From the NCBI GenBank assembly GCA_050260515.1, contig JBLNCI010000022.1, positions 62,001 to 126,000 on the forward strand: 64,000 nucleotides of DNA, read 5' to 3'. Made by a program: the position numbers and the translations under genes. This document shows, piece after piece, positions 25,542 to 35,243 of this stretch. The first letter of the stretch is position 1; each line of letters opens with the position of its first letter. The DNA comes from DATJIG01 sp050260515 (GTDB lineage: Bacteria; Pseudomonadota; Alphaproteobacteria; SMXQ01). Under the pieces are notes generated by a model. That model ran no database searches and was not told the origin of the DNA. It saw only the letters and a program-made list of their open reading frames with translations.

Positions 25542-26828
25542 TCAGGCTTTGTCGTCGTGTCGAACGATTCCGAGGGCCGCCGCCGCCTCGGCATTGAGCA
25601 CCGTGTTCTTCAGCACGGCGTCCTGAAAGTCGGCCTCCTCGATATCGGCGTCGCTGAGGTCCGCCTCCGTGAGGTTGGCGCCCTTGAAGTTCGCCTCCTT
25701 GAGATTCGCGCTCGACAGGTCTGCGTGGGACAGATCGGCACCCGAGAGATTTACGGCCCACAAACGGGTCGCATGTTGTCCGTCCGGCCGCCAGATCGTC
25801 GCCGGCCCGAGATTCGCCTGCCGAAGGCGCGCATGGCTGAGATTGGCGCCGGAGAGGTTCGCCCCCATGAGGTCGGACATGACGAGCGACGCGTAGGAGA
25901 GATCCGCGCCGGTAAGATCGGCGAGCAGAAGCGTGCAGCGGCTCAGCAGCGCCCCGCGGAGATTGGCGTGGGCGAGGCTCGCGCCGTTGAAGTTCCGTCC
26001 CTCGAGCTGGACATCGGAAAGGTCCGCGCCCCGCAGCATCGCGCGACGCCCGCGGCTGCCGTTGGATGCGATCCACTGCTCATGGTCGAGCAGCACCTTC
26101 TGGATGTCGACGCCGAGGCTCTCGAGCTTGCGCGCGCTGAAGGTGTCGCTGAGATCGGCGCCGGTCAGGTCGGCGCTTTCGAGGCGCGCGCCCGTGAGCC
26201 GGGCGCCGCGGAGATTGCAGCCGTGAAGGGTCGCGCCAGACAGGTCCGCGCCGGACAGATCGGCACCCTCCAAATTCGCCCCCCTCATCTGGGCACCGAC
26301 GAGATTGGAATCGGCGAGCTTCGCCCCGCTCAGGTCGGTGTCGATGAGGATGGCGCCGGCAAGGTCGGCGCTGGTCGCTGACGCATCGCTCAGGTGGGCG
26401 CGCGACAGGTCGGCTTTGGCCATGTTCGCACGCTCGAGTCGCGACTCGCGGAGGTCGGTGGCGCCTGCATCGTCCGGCGCTCCGATCGCGCCAGAACACA
26501 GATCGGCCTCGCTGAGATTTGCCTGCAACAGCCGCGCGCCGCGGAGCTTCGCGCCCTTCAGATCGGAACGGAAGAGATTCGCCCGCGTTAGATTGCACAC
26601 CATCAGATTGGCGCGCGTCAGGTCCATGAAGCTGAGGTCCGCGCCCACGAGGAGGCTGCGGGAGAAGTCGGCGCCGGTGGCGACCGCGCTCCGCAGCACG
26701 ACGCCGTCGAGATTGAGCCCTGACAGATTGACCCCGGCGAGGTTCGCCCTCTTTCCTCCCTCGACGCCATCGAGAAAATCCTGATGACGCTTGAGCGTGT
26801 AGGCCAGACTGCCGCTCGACATGGACAT
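25542..26828 (-). CDS. Large pentapeptide-repeat protein
   Basis: A 428-aa protein made almost entirely of pentapeptide repeats of the A(D/N)LXX type, predicted to form a right-handed quadrilateral beta-helix. Residues about 25-215 and 260-415 are repeat blocks. They are interrupted near 225-255 by a non-repeat helix-like insert (KLESLGVDIQKVLLDHEQWI) and by a loop PATIWRPDGQHATRLW. No signal peptide or DNA-gyrase-inhibitor hallmark is seen. The ATG at 26828 (second ATG 6 bp on) is preferred to an upstream start at 26933, which adds unsupported residues. Function unknown; regulatory or scaffold roles are common guesses. Confidence 0.85.
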   Translation of the reverse strand: MSMSSGSLAYTLKRHQDFLDGVEGGKRANLAGVNLSGLNLDGVVLRSAVATGADFSRSLLVGADLSFMDLTRANLMVCNLTRANLFRSDLKGAKLRGARLLQANLSEADLCSGAIGAPDDAGATDLRESRLERANMAKADLSRAHLSDASATSADLAGAILIDTDLSGAKLADSNLVGAQMRGANLEGADLSGADLSGATLHGCNLRGARLTGARLESADLTGADLSDTFSARKLESLGVDIQKVLLDHEQWIASNGSRGRRAMLRGADLSDVQLEGRNFNGASLAHANLRGALLSRCTLLLADLTGADLSYASLVMSDLMGANLSGANLSHARLRQANLGPATIWRPDGQHATRLWAVNLSGADLSHADLSSANLKEANFKGANLTEADLSDADIEEADFQDAVLKNTVLNAEAAAALGIVRHDDKA

Positions 26829-27010
26829 CACCCGTACTCCCACAACCCGGCGCCCGCCGGCCAAAAACAACCCGGCACAGACGCTGGGCACCGCAATTGT
26901 GGCCTTCGAAGTTAACCAAAACTTTAACGCCATGCGTTCAAATGCCTATCGAACGGTCGCCCCCCTAAGGCACTTCTGCCGGGGTGCGGTCGACCAAGCC
27001 GGGATTCGTC

Positions 27011-28330
27011 ATGGCCGCATCCGTCCGCATGCTTCTCGTCGGGAGTAGCAGGCCACTTCGCGCCTTCGCCGAAGATCTCCTCAAAGCCGGTCATCCTGCC
27101 TACCGGGCCGAGTCCATCCAGCAGGCGGTAGACGCCGCGCGCGCGGAATGCCCCGACATCATTCTCGCCGATCGCCAAGCGCTCGAAGACTCACTCGCCT
27201 TCGCCGACGCGCTGCGGGATGCCTGCGATCCGTTCCGTCCGCTTGTCGTCGCTCTCGACAGCGGTGCGACGCCGCGCGCGAGCCTCCCCTTCGCCGTAGA
27301 CGAGGTGTTCGACGGGCCCCTCGATGCCGCGACCGCGCTCTTCCGGCTGGAGCCGCTGGCGCGGCTCACCACGATGCGCAACGAATTCGCACTGCGCCAG
27401 TTGACGCTGTCGCGGCTCGGCGTCTCATCCGGGCCGATGCTCGAACCGACGCCCGAGCTCCCTGTCCTGGCTCTGACCCCCGACACACGGGATGCCGATC
27501 CGATCCGTCGCGCGGTGGACCGCATCGGGGTCCGCGCGGTGTTCTGCGACGACGCATTCCGGGCAGAGCGGATGCTGATCGCTGAAGAGTGCGGCGCGCT
27601 GGTCGCACACGCCGATGACCACTCGCGGGATTCCGTGTTCAACCTCTGCCATCAACTGCGCAAGAACCCGCGTCTGTTCCATCTTCCCGTGCTGCTGCTC
27701 GTCGATCGCGGCCTCGCTGAACGACCCGTCGATGCCTACGCCCATGGCGCGAGCCTGGTGCTGCCCCACGACGTCTCCATCGAGACTCTCGCGTCCGATA
27801 TCGCGGCACAGCGCCATCGCCAGCGCCGGCGCGGAATGCTGCGGGAGCGGCTACTCTCGGCGGTCCCGGCCCCGCTCCTCAATGAGGGCACCGGACTCGT
27901 CAACGAAGATTTCATGATGGCGCACCTCGCGACGCTGACTGAGGCTCACGCCTCCCGCAGGCGCCCGCTGTCGCTCGTCGTGTTCGCGATCCGCAACCTC
28001 GATGCCGCCATCGCGAGCCACGGCGAGGCCGAGGCGCACCGGCTGCATGGCGAGGTCGCTCGCTGGATCCAGCGCCTCGTCCGCGCCGAGGACACGGCCA
28101 GCCAGCTCGCCACCGGCGAATTCGCGGTCGTGCTGCCCAACACCGGCGACGAGGATGCGCGTTCGCTGATGTACCGGATCGACGACGTGTTGTCGCACAC
28201 CGCCTTCGGCATCGGCGGCGAGGCGTTCACGCTGTGGATTGCGTCCGGCCGCGCGACGGCGCGACCGTACGACAGCGCCCGGACGTTCCTATCGGAAGCC
28301 CGGGCCACGGTCGGCGAGCCTCTGCTCTGA
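27011..28330 (+). CDS. PleD-like protein with degenerate GGDEF domain
   Basis: A 439-aa protein laid out like PleD: a first receiver-like domain (RMLLVGSSRPLRAFAEDLLKAG, DIILADRQ with a candidate phosphoacceptor Asp54), a second receiver-like domain (about 148-265, lacking the usual acid pattern), then a GGDEF-like domain from about 295. In the last, the signature is TGEF (368-371) where GGDEF/GGEEF is expected, so diguanylate cyclase activity is doubtful; the flanking FAVVLPNTGDEDA is well conserved. It may bind c-di-GMP or a partner instead. A GTG at 26984 is an alternative start. Its stop lies 2 bp from the convergent mfd stop. Confidence 0.75.
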   Translation: MAASVRMLLVGSSRPLRAFAEDLLKAGHPAYRAESIQQAVDAARAECPDIILADRQALEDSLAFADALRDACDPFRPLVVALDSGATPRASLPFAVDEVFDGPLDAATALFRLEPLARLTTMRNEFALRQLTLSRLGVSSGPMLEPTPELPVLALTPDTRDADPIRRAVDRIGVRAVFCDDAFRAERMLIAEECGALVAHADDHSRDSVFNLCHQLRKNPRLFHLPVLLLVDRGLAERPVDAYAHGASLVLPHDVSIETLASDIAAQRHRQRRRGMLRERLLSAVPAPLLNEGTGLVNEDFMMAHLATLTEAHASRRRPLSLVVFAIRNLDAAIASHGEAEAHRLHGEVARWIQRLVRAEDTASQLATGEFAVVLPNTGDEDARSLMYRIDDVLSHTAFGIGGEAFTLWIASGRATARPYDSARTFLSEARATVGEPLL

Positions 28331-28332
28331 CT

Positions 28333-31300
28333 TCAGGCGGGAACGACCTCCGCCACCTTCGCGAGATCGCCGAGCACGCGCTCGATCCCGGCGACGCGCG
28401 TGGCTTCGTCGCCCCACACGCGCTGGAACACCAGTCGATGGTCGGGCCGGAGTTTCACCGTCCCGGCGCTGTCGCCGATCAGCTTCACGAGCCCCACGGG
28501 ATTGGCGAACTTGTTGTCGCGGAAGGCGATCACCGCGCCTTTCGGCCCAGCCTCCACTTTTTCGATCCCGGCGCGGCGGCACAGCGCCTTGAGCGCCACC
28601 ACCTTGAGCAGGTTCTCCACCTCCTGCGGAAGCGGCCCGAAGCGGTCGGCGAGCTCCGCCGCGAACGATTCGCTCGCCGCGGGATCGTCGAGCTCGGCGA
28701 TCCGGCGGTACAGCGCGAGCCGCACCGGAAGATCGGGCACATACGTCTCGGGGATGAGCACCGGGACGGACAGCGCGATCTGCGGTGACCAGCTTTCGAC
28801 GCTCTCGGGCGGCGCACCCTTGAGCTCGGCCACCGCCTCCTCCAGCATGTTCTGGTAGAGCTCGATACCGACCTCCTTGATGTGCCCGGACTGCTCCTCG
28901 CCGAGGAGATTTCCCGCACCACGGATGTCGAGGTCGTGACTGGCCAGGGTGAAGCCCGCGCCCAGCGAGTCGAGGGACTGCATTACCTGCAGGCGGCGGG
29001 TCGCGGTCTCCGCCAGCTTCCGGCCGGGCGGAGTCGTGAGGTAGGCGTAAGCGCGGCGCTTGCCGCGACCGACCCGGCCGCGCAACTGGTAGAGCTGGGC
29101 CAGACCGAACAGGTCGGAGCGGTGGACGATCAGCGTGTTCACGTTCGGCAGGTCGAGTCCCGACTCGATGATGTTCGTCGACACCAGGATGTCGTACTGC
29201 CCGTTGTAGAAGCGGGTCATCACATCTTCGATGTCGGCGGCCGGCATCTGCCCGTGCACCGCGACGGCGCGCGCATCCGGTACCAGCGTCTTCAATTCGC
29301 CGATGATCGACGACAGGTCCTTGATTTTCGGCGCCACGTAGAAGCATTGCCCACCGCGGAAACGCTCGCGTCGGATCGCCTCCCCGATCACGACCGGATC
29401 GTACGGCAGCACGAAGGTGCGCACCGCGAGTCGATCGACCGGCGGCGTGGCGATGATGCTCATGTCCTTCACGCCGGTGAGCGCGAGCTGCAACGTGCGC
29501 GGAATCGGCGTCGCCGTCAGCGTGAGCACGTGCACATCGGCACGGAGCTGCTTCAGTCGCTCCTTGTGCGCGACGCCGAAATGCTGCTCCTCATCCACAA
29601 TGAGCAGGCCGAGGCGGCCGAACTTCACGCTCTTGGCCAGCAGCGAATGCGTGCCGATCACGATGTCGACGTCGCCCGAGGCCATCGCCGCCTTAATCGC
29701 CTTCGCATCCTTCGGGGTCGTCAGACGCGACAACTGGGCGATGCGCATCGGCAAACCCTTGAAGCGCGCAAGGAACGTCTCGTGGTGCTGCCGGCACAGC
29801 AGCGTCGTCGGGGTGACGACGGCGACTTGCGCGCCCGCCTGGGCGGCCACGAACGCCGCGCGGAGCGCCACCTCGGTCTTGCCGAAGCCCACGTCGCCGC
29901 ACACCAGGCGGTCCATCGGACGGTCCGAGGCCATGTCGGTGAGCGTGTCACCGATGGCGGACAACTGGTCTTCTGTCTCGTGGTACGGGAAGCGCGCAGC
30001 GAACTCCTCGTACGTACCCGGCGGCACCGCGAGCGACTCGGCACGGGCGAGCTTGCGCGCCGCAGCGATCTTGAGCAGCTCGGCCGCCATGTCGCGCAGC
30101 CGCTGCTTGAGTCGCGACTTGCGCGCCTGCCACGCCGCGCCGCCGAGCTTGTCCAGGGTCACCGCGCCCTGATCCTCGCCGTAGCGCGACAGCACCTCGA
30201 TGTTCTCGACCGGTACGAACAGCTTGTCGCCGCCGTCGTAAAGAACCCGCAGACAGTCATGCGGCGCACCGGCGACCTCGATAGTGATGAGGCCGTCGTA
30301 GCGTCCGATGCCATGCTCCTCGTGGACGACGAGGTCACCTGCGTTCAGCGCCGTCGCGTCACGCAGGAACGCATCCGATTTCCGGCGCTTGCGCGGGGGA
30401 CGCACCAGACGCTCGCCGAAGATGTCCTCCTCGGTGATCAGCGCCAGGTCGGGCGCGACCCAGCCGCGCTCGAGCCCGAGCACGGCGAGCGCCACGTCGG
30501 AGGTTCCGAGCGTGGCGGCCTCGGGCCAGGCCTCGACCGCCTTGAGTCCTTCCATGCCGCGCTTTGTCAGCAGGCTCTGGATGCGTTCGCGGGCGCCGTT
30601 GCTGTAGGTGACGATCATCGCGCGGCGCCCCGCCTTGCGCTCCTCCGCGATTCGCCCTTTCACCGCATCGAGCACGTTGACGTCGGGACTCACGCGCGCC
30701 TGCGCGAAGTCGCGCCCGATGCGCGCTTCCGCGTCCAGCGTGTTGCTCTTGCCGCCGGTCGCGGCAAACGGTGAGAACGCGAGCCGCGCCCGCGGCCCGA
30801 GCATCGCCGTCCACTGTTCCCGGGTGAGGTACAGCCGATCCGGCGGCAGCGGATGGTAAGGCTCCGCCTCGACCGTCATTGCCGACCGCCGCGCCGCGAT
30901 GTTCGCGCGGGCTTCGTAGTACTCCCGGATTTCCTCGAGCTGGGCGTCGCGCGCGGCCTCGACCTCGGGATCGAACGACACCACGGCGTCAGGCGTGTAT
31001 TCGAGCAGCGTCGCAAGCCGGTCGTGGAACAGCGGCAGCCAGTGCTCCATGCCGGTGTGGCGATGGCCGGCGCTCACGGATTCGTAGAGCGGATCGTCGG
31101 TACCCGGACCGCAGGCAACCCGGTAGCCCTCGCGGAAGCGCGCGATCGATTCCGGTGTAAGGAGCACTTCGCTGACCGGACGCAGCTCGAGCCGGTCGAT
31201 CTCGTCGGTGGTGCGCTGGGTCGCCGGGTCGAACTGTCGCAGCGACTCGACTTCGTCCCCGAAGAGATCGAGGCGCACCGGAGCGCCCTCACCGGCGGGG

Positions 31301-31830
31301 TACAGGTCCACGATGCCGCCGCGCACCGCATATTCGCCCGGTTCCATCACCGTGTCGGCGCGGTGGTAGCCGTCCGCGGCAAGGAAGCCCATCAAGGCAT
31401 CGAGGTCGACGCGTGCGCCCTTCGCGACGGCGAACGCCGTCTTCGCGAACGCTTCCGGCGGCGGCACGCGCTGGATCAGCGCGTCGACGGTCGTGATCAC
31501 GACGCGCGGCTGGGTGCCCGCTTTCTGCGCCAACATCGACAATGTCGCGATGCGACGGCTGACGACCTCAGCGCTCGGCGAGCTGCGATCGTAAGGAAGG
31601 CAGTCCCACGCCGGAAACGACAGGATCTCGACCTGCGGCGCGAAGAACGCCAGCGCGTTCGCCATGCGCGCCATTGCCGTGTCGTCGACCGCGACGTGTA
31701 CCAACGCGGCGGCCCCAGCTTTGGCGTGGGCCAGCACGGTCTCTGCGAGGAACTGTGCGTCGCGCCCGGGCGGCGCGCCAAAGACCTCTGTCAGGCTCGC
31801 CTGAGGTATCGTATTTCCGTTCTTAGACAA
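28333..31830 (-). CDS. mfd: Transcription-repair coupling factor Mfd
   Basis: A 1165-aa ATP-dependent translocase that removes RNA polymerase stalled at DNA damage and recruits UvrA. It has the UvrB-like N-terminal module (FPAWDCLPYDRSSPS, EYAVRGGIVDLYPAG), an RNA-polymerase-interaction region with VHEEHGIGRYDGL, and RecG-like helicase domains: Walker A GDVGFGKTEVA, DEEQHFG and the QLRGRVGRGKRRAYAYL motif. Full family length. The start is TTG at 31830, only 4 bp after the sdhE stop and without a strong ribosome site, so coupling to sdhE translation is likely. Confidence 0.97.
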   Translation of the reverse strand: MSKNGNTIPQASLTEVFGAPPGRDAQFLAETVLAHAKAGAAALVHVAVDDTAMARMANALAFFAPQVEILSFPAWDCLPYDRSSPSAEVVSRRIATLSMLAQKAGTQPRVVITTVDALIQRVPPPEAFAKTAFAVAKGARVDLDALMGFLAADGYHRADTVMEPGEYAVRGGIVDLYPAGEGAPVRLDLFGDEVESLRQFDPATQRTTDEIDRLELRPVSEVLLTPESIARFREGYRVACGPGTDDPLYESVSAGHRHTGMEHWLPLFHDRLATLLEYTPDAVVSFDPEVEAARDAQLEEIREYYEARANIAARRSAMTVEAEPYHPLPPDRLYLTREQWTAMLGPRARLAFSPFAATGGKSNTLDAEARIGRDFAQARVSPDVNVLDAVKGRIAEERKAGRRAMIVTYSNGARERIQSLLTKRGMEGLKAVEAWPEAATLGTSDVALAVLGLERGWVAPDLALITEEDIFGERLVRPPRKRRKSDAFLRDATALNAGDLVVHEEHGIGRYDGLITIEVAGAPHDCLRVLYDGGDKLFVPVENIEVLSRYGEDQGAVTLDKLGGAAWQARKSRLKQRLRDMAAELLKIAAARKLARAESLAVPPGTYEEFAARFPYHETEDQLSAIGDTLTDMASDRPMDRLVCGDVGFGKTEVALRAAFVAAQAGAQVAVVTPTTLLCRQHHETFLARFKGLPMRIAQLSRLTTPKDAKAIKAAMASGDVDIVIGTHSLLAKSVKFGRLGLLIVDEEQHFGVAHKERLKQLRADVHVLTLTATPIPRTLQLALTGVKDMSIIATPPVDRLAVRTFVLPYDPVVIGEAIRRERFRGGQCFYVAPKIKDLSSIIGELKTLVPDARAVAVHGQMPAADIEDVMTRFYNGQYDILVSTNIIESGLDLPNVNTLIVHRSDLFGLAQLYQLRGRVGRGKRRAYAYLTTPPGRKLAETATRRLQVMQSLDSLGAGFTLASHDLDIRGAGNLLGEEQSGHIKEVGIELYQNMLEEAVAELKGAPPESVESWSPQIALSVPVLIPETYVPDLPVRLALYRRIAELDDPAASESFAAELADRFGPLPQEVENLLKVVALKALCRRAGIEKVEAGPKGAVIAFRDNKFANPVGLVKLIGDSAGTVKLRPDHRLVFQRVWGDEATRVAGIERVLGDLAKVAEVVPA

Positions 31831-31834
31831 TGTA

Positions 31835-32110
31835 CTAACGTTCGTTCTTGAATTTTTTGATCATGTCGAGGACCGGTCCCTGGTGGGCACGGGGCGCCGG
31901 CGCGCGGTCGAGAATCCAGTCCACGACATCGGGGTCCGGCTCGTCCAGCAGCCGCTCGAAGGCGTCGATCTGGGCGTCCGGGAGGGTTGCAAGGTGACGT
32001 TCGGCGAAGCCGCCGATCAGATAATCCGCCTCCCGCATGCCGCGGTGGCGGCTCTGGAAAAGGAGCTTCTTGATACGCCTTTCACGGTCCGAGGTTCCGC
32101 CGTCCGTCAT
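31835..32110 (-). CDS. sdhE: FAD assembly factor SdhE
   Basis: A 91-aa protein that promotes covalent flavinylation of succinate dehydrogenase SdhA. The family's RGMRE motif is present in QSRHRGMREADYLIGGFAE. The ATG at 32110 matches the usual N-terminus. It lies between divergent recG and co-oriented mfd, an arrangement common in Alphaproteobacteria. Confidence 0.93.
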   Translation of the reverse strand: MTDGGTSDRERRIKKLLFQSRHRGMREADYLIGGFAERHLATLPDAQIDAFERLLDEPDPDVVDWILDRAPAPRAHQGPVLDMIKKFKNER

Positions 32111-32144
32111 CGCTGTCCGTTCAATTCCGCCCCACAGGGCAACG

Positions 32145-32214
32145 CCGAACGCCCGGCGGGCTCCCACGGTGGGGTCTCGCCGGGTGGCGTTCGGATCAGC
32201 CTACTAGATAGGCT
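32145..32214. promoter_or_regulatory. Dyads in the sdhE-recG divergent gap
   Basis: The 155-bp divergent gap holds a long hairpin-capable dyad (CCGAACGCC at 32145-32153 with GGCGTTCGG at 32186-32194, plus inner CGGCG pairing) and a short dyad AGCCTA-N5-TAGGCT at 32198-32214 close to recG. Either could affect transcription of the two divergent genes; the role is unproven. Confidence 0.35.
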
Positions 32215-32265
32215 ACACTGCAGCTCATGTCAGCCCCACCGCGCGCATAATCGCGCTTCGGCCGC

Positions 32266-34401
32266 ATGCGACCGCCGATCCTCAACCCTCTTTTCGCTCC
32301 CGTGACGGCCCTGCCCGGGGTGGGACCGCGCACCGCCAAGCTGTTCGAGCGGCTCACTGGACCGCGCGTTGTCGACAGCCTGTGGCACCTGCCGGTGGCG
32401 GTTGTGGACAGACGCTTCGCGCCGAAGATCGCGGAGGCACCCGAGGGCATGATCGCCACCATCACCGCCACGGTGGAGTCGCACGAGCCGCCGCGCACGA
32501 GACGGCTGCCTTACCGCGTGCGGCTCCGAGACGGCAGCGGACAGTTGACGCTCGTGTTCTTCCACGGCCGCGAGGAGTACTTGACGCACATGCTGCCGAT
32601 CGGGGCGACGCGCATCGTCAGCGGCAAAATCGAGCGGTACCGCGGCGAGGCGCAGATGACGCATCCCGACTACATCGTCTCGGAGGCACAACGCGCGACG
32701 CTGCCTCTCATCGAGCCGATCTACGGGCTCACGGAAGGATTGACGCAGAAGGTGGTCGCGAAAGCGGTCAACGGCGCTCTCGCTCGCCTCCCCGAGATCC
32801 CCGAGTGGGTGGAGCCGGTCCACAAGGAACGCGAGATGTGGCCGGATTGGGCGCAGGCCCTCACCGTCGCCCACCATCCCGAGGACGCCGACAGCCTCGA
32901 CCCGCGATCACCGGCACGCGCCCGTCTCGCGTACGACGAACTGCTGGCGAATCAGCTCGCGCTGGCATTGTTCCGGGCGCATATGCGCCGCGCCAAGTCC
33001 GGAACCAGCACGCGGTCGGTGAAGGGCCACGGCCAGCTACGGACCCAGGCCATCGCCGCTCTCCCGTTCGAACTCACAGCGGGTCAACGGACCGCAATGG
33101 ACGAGATCGTCGCGGACATGGCAGCGCCGCGCCGGATGCTACGCCTGCTTCAGGGCGATGTCGGCTCGGGGAAGACGGTCGTTGCGTTCCTCGCGATGCT
33201 GAACGCCGTCGAGGCGGGGTTCCAGGCAGCCCTGATGGCCCCCACCGAAATCCTCGCACGCCAGCACATGGCGACCATCGAGCCGCTCGCGAACGCACTC
33301 GGCGTCGGCATCGCGCTTCTCACGGGGCGGGATCGCGGACGCCCGCGCGACGAGATGCTCGCCGACGTCGCCTCGGGAGCGATTCCCATCGTCATCGGTA
33401 CCCACGCCTTGCTCGAAGACGACGTGCGCTTCCAGGATCTCGCGCTGGCCGTCGTCGACGAGCAGCATCGCTTCGGTGTCGAGCAGCGCCTCGCGCTGGC
33501 CGCGAAAGGAAATCCCGAAAGTGTGGGCGGAAAAGGCGTCGATCTTCTGGTGATGACCGCGACCCCGATCCCGCGCACGCTGATGTTGACCGCCTACGGC
33601 GACCTCGACGTGTCGCGACTCACCGAAAAGCCCGCCGGCCGGAAGCCGATCGACACCCGTACGGTGCCGATCACCCGCATCGACGAGGTGATCGAAGGTC
33701 TCAAGCGGGCGTTCTCCGCGCCGCCAAAATCCGGACAGGAGCCGGTCCGAGCGTTCTGGGTCTGCCCGCTCGTCGCGCCGTCAGAGACCGTCGACCTCGC
33801 CGCTGCGGAAGCGAGGGCAGAAGCGCTGGAAAAGATATTCCCGGGCGAGGTCGCGCTGGTCCACGGCCGCATGAAGGCCGCGCAGAAGGATGCCGCGATG
33901 GCGGCCTTCGCCGAGGGCCACGCGCGCGTTCTCGTGGCGACCACGGTCATCGAGGTCGGCGTCGACGTGCCGGCGGCCAGCATCATGGTGATCGAGCACG
34001 CCGAGCGCTTCGGGTTGGCCCAGCTCCATCAGCTACGCGGACGTGTCGGCCGCGGAGCGGCGAAGTCGAGCTGCATTCTGCTGTACGATCAGAATCTCAC
34101 CGAGACTGCCCGCGCTCGCCTGAAGGTGCTGCGGGAAACCGACGACGGGTTTCGGATCGCGGAGGAGGATCTTCGGTTGCGCGGGGCGGGTGAAATTCTC
34201 GGCACCCGCCAAAGCGGGCTGCCGGAATTCCGGCTCGCCGATCTCGCGGTGCATGCCGACCTGCTGGTCGCGGCTCGCGACGACGCCGCGCTGATCCTCG
34301 AGCGGGACCCGGGTCTCGCGAGCGAGCGCGGTGCCGCGCTGCGGAACCTGCTCTATCTGTTCGAACGGGATGCGGCCATCGCGTACGCGCGCGCCGGCTG
34401 A
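32266..34401 (+). CDS. recG: ATP-dependent DNA helicase RecG
   Basis: A 711-aa branch-migration helicase that remodels stalled forks. The N-terminal wedge/OB region starts PLFAPVTALPGVGPRTAKLFERL; helicase motifs follow: Walker A GDVGSGKTVVAF, DEQHRFGVEQR, TATPIPRTL, and the C-terminal QLRGRVGRG with GDEILGTRQSG-like GAGEILGTRQSGLPEF. Length is normal. ATG at 32266. Its last 49 bp overlap the convergent DUF502 gene. Confidence 0.97.
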   Translation: MRPPILNPLFAPVTALPGVGPRTAKLFERLTGPRVVDSLWHLPVAVVDRRFAPKIAEAPEGMIATITATVESHEPPRTRRLPYRVRLRDGSGQLTLVFFHGREEYLTHMLPIGATRIVSGKIERYRGEAQMTHPDYIVSEAQRATLPLIEPIYGLTEGLTQKVVAKAVNGALARLPEIPEWVEPVHKEREMWPDWAQALTVAHHPEDADSLDPRSPARARLAYDELLANQLALALFRAHMRRAKSGTSTRSVKGHGQLRTQAIAALPFELTAGQRTAMDEIVADMAAPRRMLRLLQGDVGSGKTVVAFLAMLNAVEAGFQAALMAPTEILARQHMATIEPLANALGVGIALLTGRDRGRPRDEMLADVASGAIPIVIGTHALLEDDVRFQDLALAVVDEQHRFGVEQRLALAAKGNPESVGGKGVDLLVMTATPIPRTLMLTAYGDLDVSRLTEKPAGRKPIDTRTVPITRIDEVIEGLKRAFSAPPKSGQEPVRAFWVCPLVAPSETVDLAAAEARAEALEKIFPGEVALVHGRMKAAQKDAAMAAFAEGHARVLVATTVIEVGVDVPAASIMVIEHAERFGLAQLHQLRGRVGRGAAKSSCILLYDQNLTETARARLKVLRETDDGFRIAEEDLRLRGAGEILGTRQSGLPEFRLADLAVHADLLVAARDDAALILERDPGLASERGAALRNLLYLFERDAAIAYARAG

Positions 34402-35075
34402 CCCGGCGGCGCGGCGATGCCGCCGGAGACGACGAGCTTCAGCCCTTCCTCCACCGTCATGTCGACCGGGATCGCCTGGGAGCGCGGGACGAAGACGATG
34501 TAACCCGAGGTCGGGTTGGGCGACGTCGGCAGAAACACCGAGACCAGATCGTCGTCGAGCGCGCGCTGCACGGACGCTGTCGCGTCGCCGGCGAGAAAGC
34601 CGATCGCCCATGTGCCGGCGTGGGGAAACGGTACGAGCACCACCTGCCGAAACGCGCTCGACTTCTGCGACAGCAGCGTCTCGAACATCTGCTTGAGCGC
34701 GCCATACAGCGTACGCACGATCGGCAGGCGTGCGAGGACGCGGTCGCTTGCCCGCACGAAGTAGCGTCCGAGAAGAGTGGCGGCGGATGCGCCGATCGCC
34801 GTCAGGCCGACCACGACGATGACGAACCCGGTCCCCGGCACCTCGAACGGCAGGTTGAAATAGACCTCTGGCCGGTACGGCGGGGGAATCAGCGGGGCGA
34901 TGAGCTGGTCTACCCATCGCACGATCGCCAGGCAGACGTAGATCGTGAGCGCGAGGGGGGCGACGATCAGCACACCTGTCAGAAACCAGGTGCGCAGGCG
35001 CGCGAAGAGGCCGGTCCGGGCCGGCGGGTCGTAGGGCTCCACGGTGTTTTGCGGCGGTACGCTCGGTTCGTTCAT
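34353..35075 (-). CDS. DUF502 family membrane protein
   Basis: A 240-aa protein with two transmembrane segments (TGVLIVAPLALTIYVCLAIV and GFVIVVVGLTAIGASAATLL) followed by a soluble domain with VLVPFPHAGTWAIGFLAGD and VFLPTSPNPTSGYIVFVP, the DUF502 hallmarks. Function unknown; the family is common next to recG in Proteobacteria. ATG at 35075 is chosen over the longer frame to 35174. Its 3' end overlaps recG tail to tail. Confidence 0.87.
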   Translation of the reverse strand: MNEPSVPPQNTVEPYDPPARTGLFARLRTWFLTGVLIVAPLALTIYVCLAIVRWVDQLIAPLIPPPYRPEVYFNLPFEVPGTGFVIVVVGLTAIGASAATLLGRYFVRASDRVLARLPIVRTLYGALKQMFETLLSQKSSAFRQVVLVPFPHAGTWAIGFLAGDATASVQRALDDDLVSVFLPTSPNPTSGYIVFVPRSQAIPVDMTVEEGLKLVVSGGIAAPPGQPARAYAMAASRSNR

Positions 35076-35243
35076 GTCGGTTATGAAAAAGCCTCGGCAG
35101 GCATCGCCCGGCAACCTGTCATAGTACCGGGCCGGTCGGCCGATTGTGTCGCAGCAAACGGCCGGACGGCTCAAGAGTCAAACGCACAGCGTGCATGGCT
35201 TCCGCTTAACGGGTCCTTCACCATCCCCGGTCAGGATGCGGCG

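Noticed and set aside
25542..26760. Periodic DNA pattern that could be taken for a tandem repeat or CRISPR-like array
   Set aside because: The 15-bp periodicity comes from pentapeptide repeats in a protein-coding frame; there are no constant repeats with unique spacers.
28882..30774. 630-codon plus-strand open frame inside mfd
   Set aside because: It lies wholly opposite conserved helicase motifs of mfd and has shadow-like composition.
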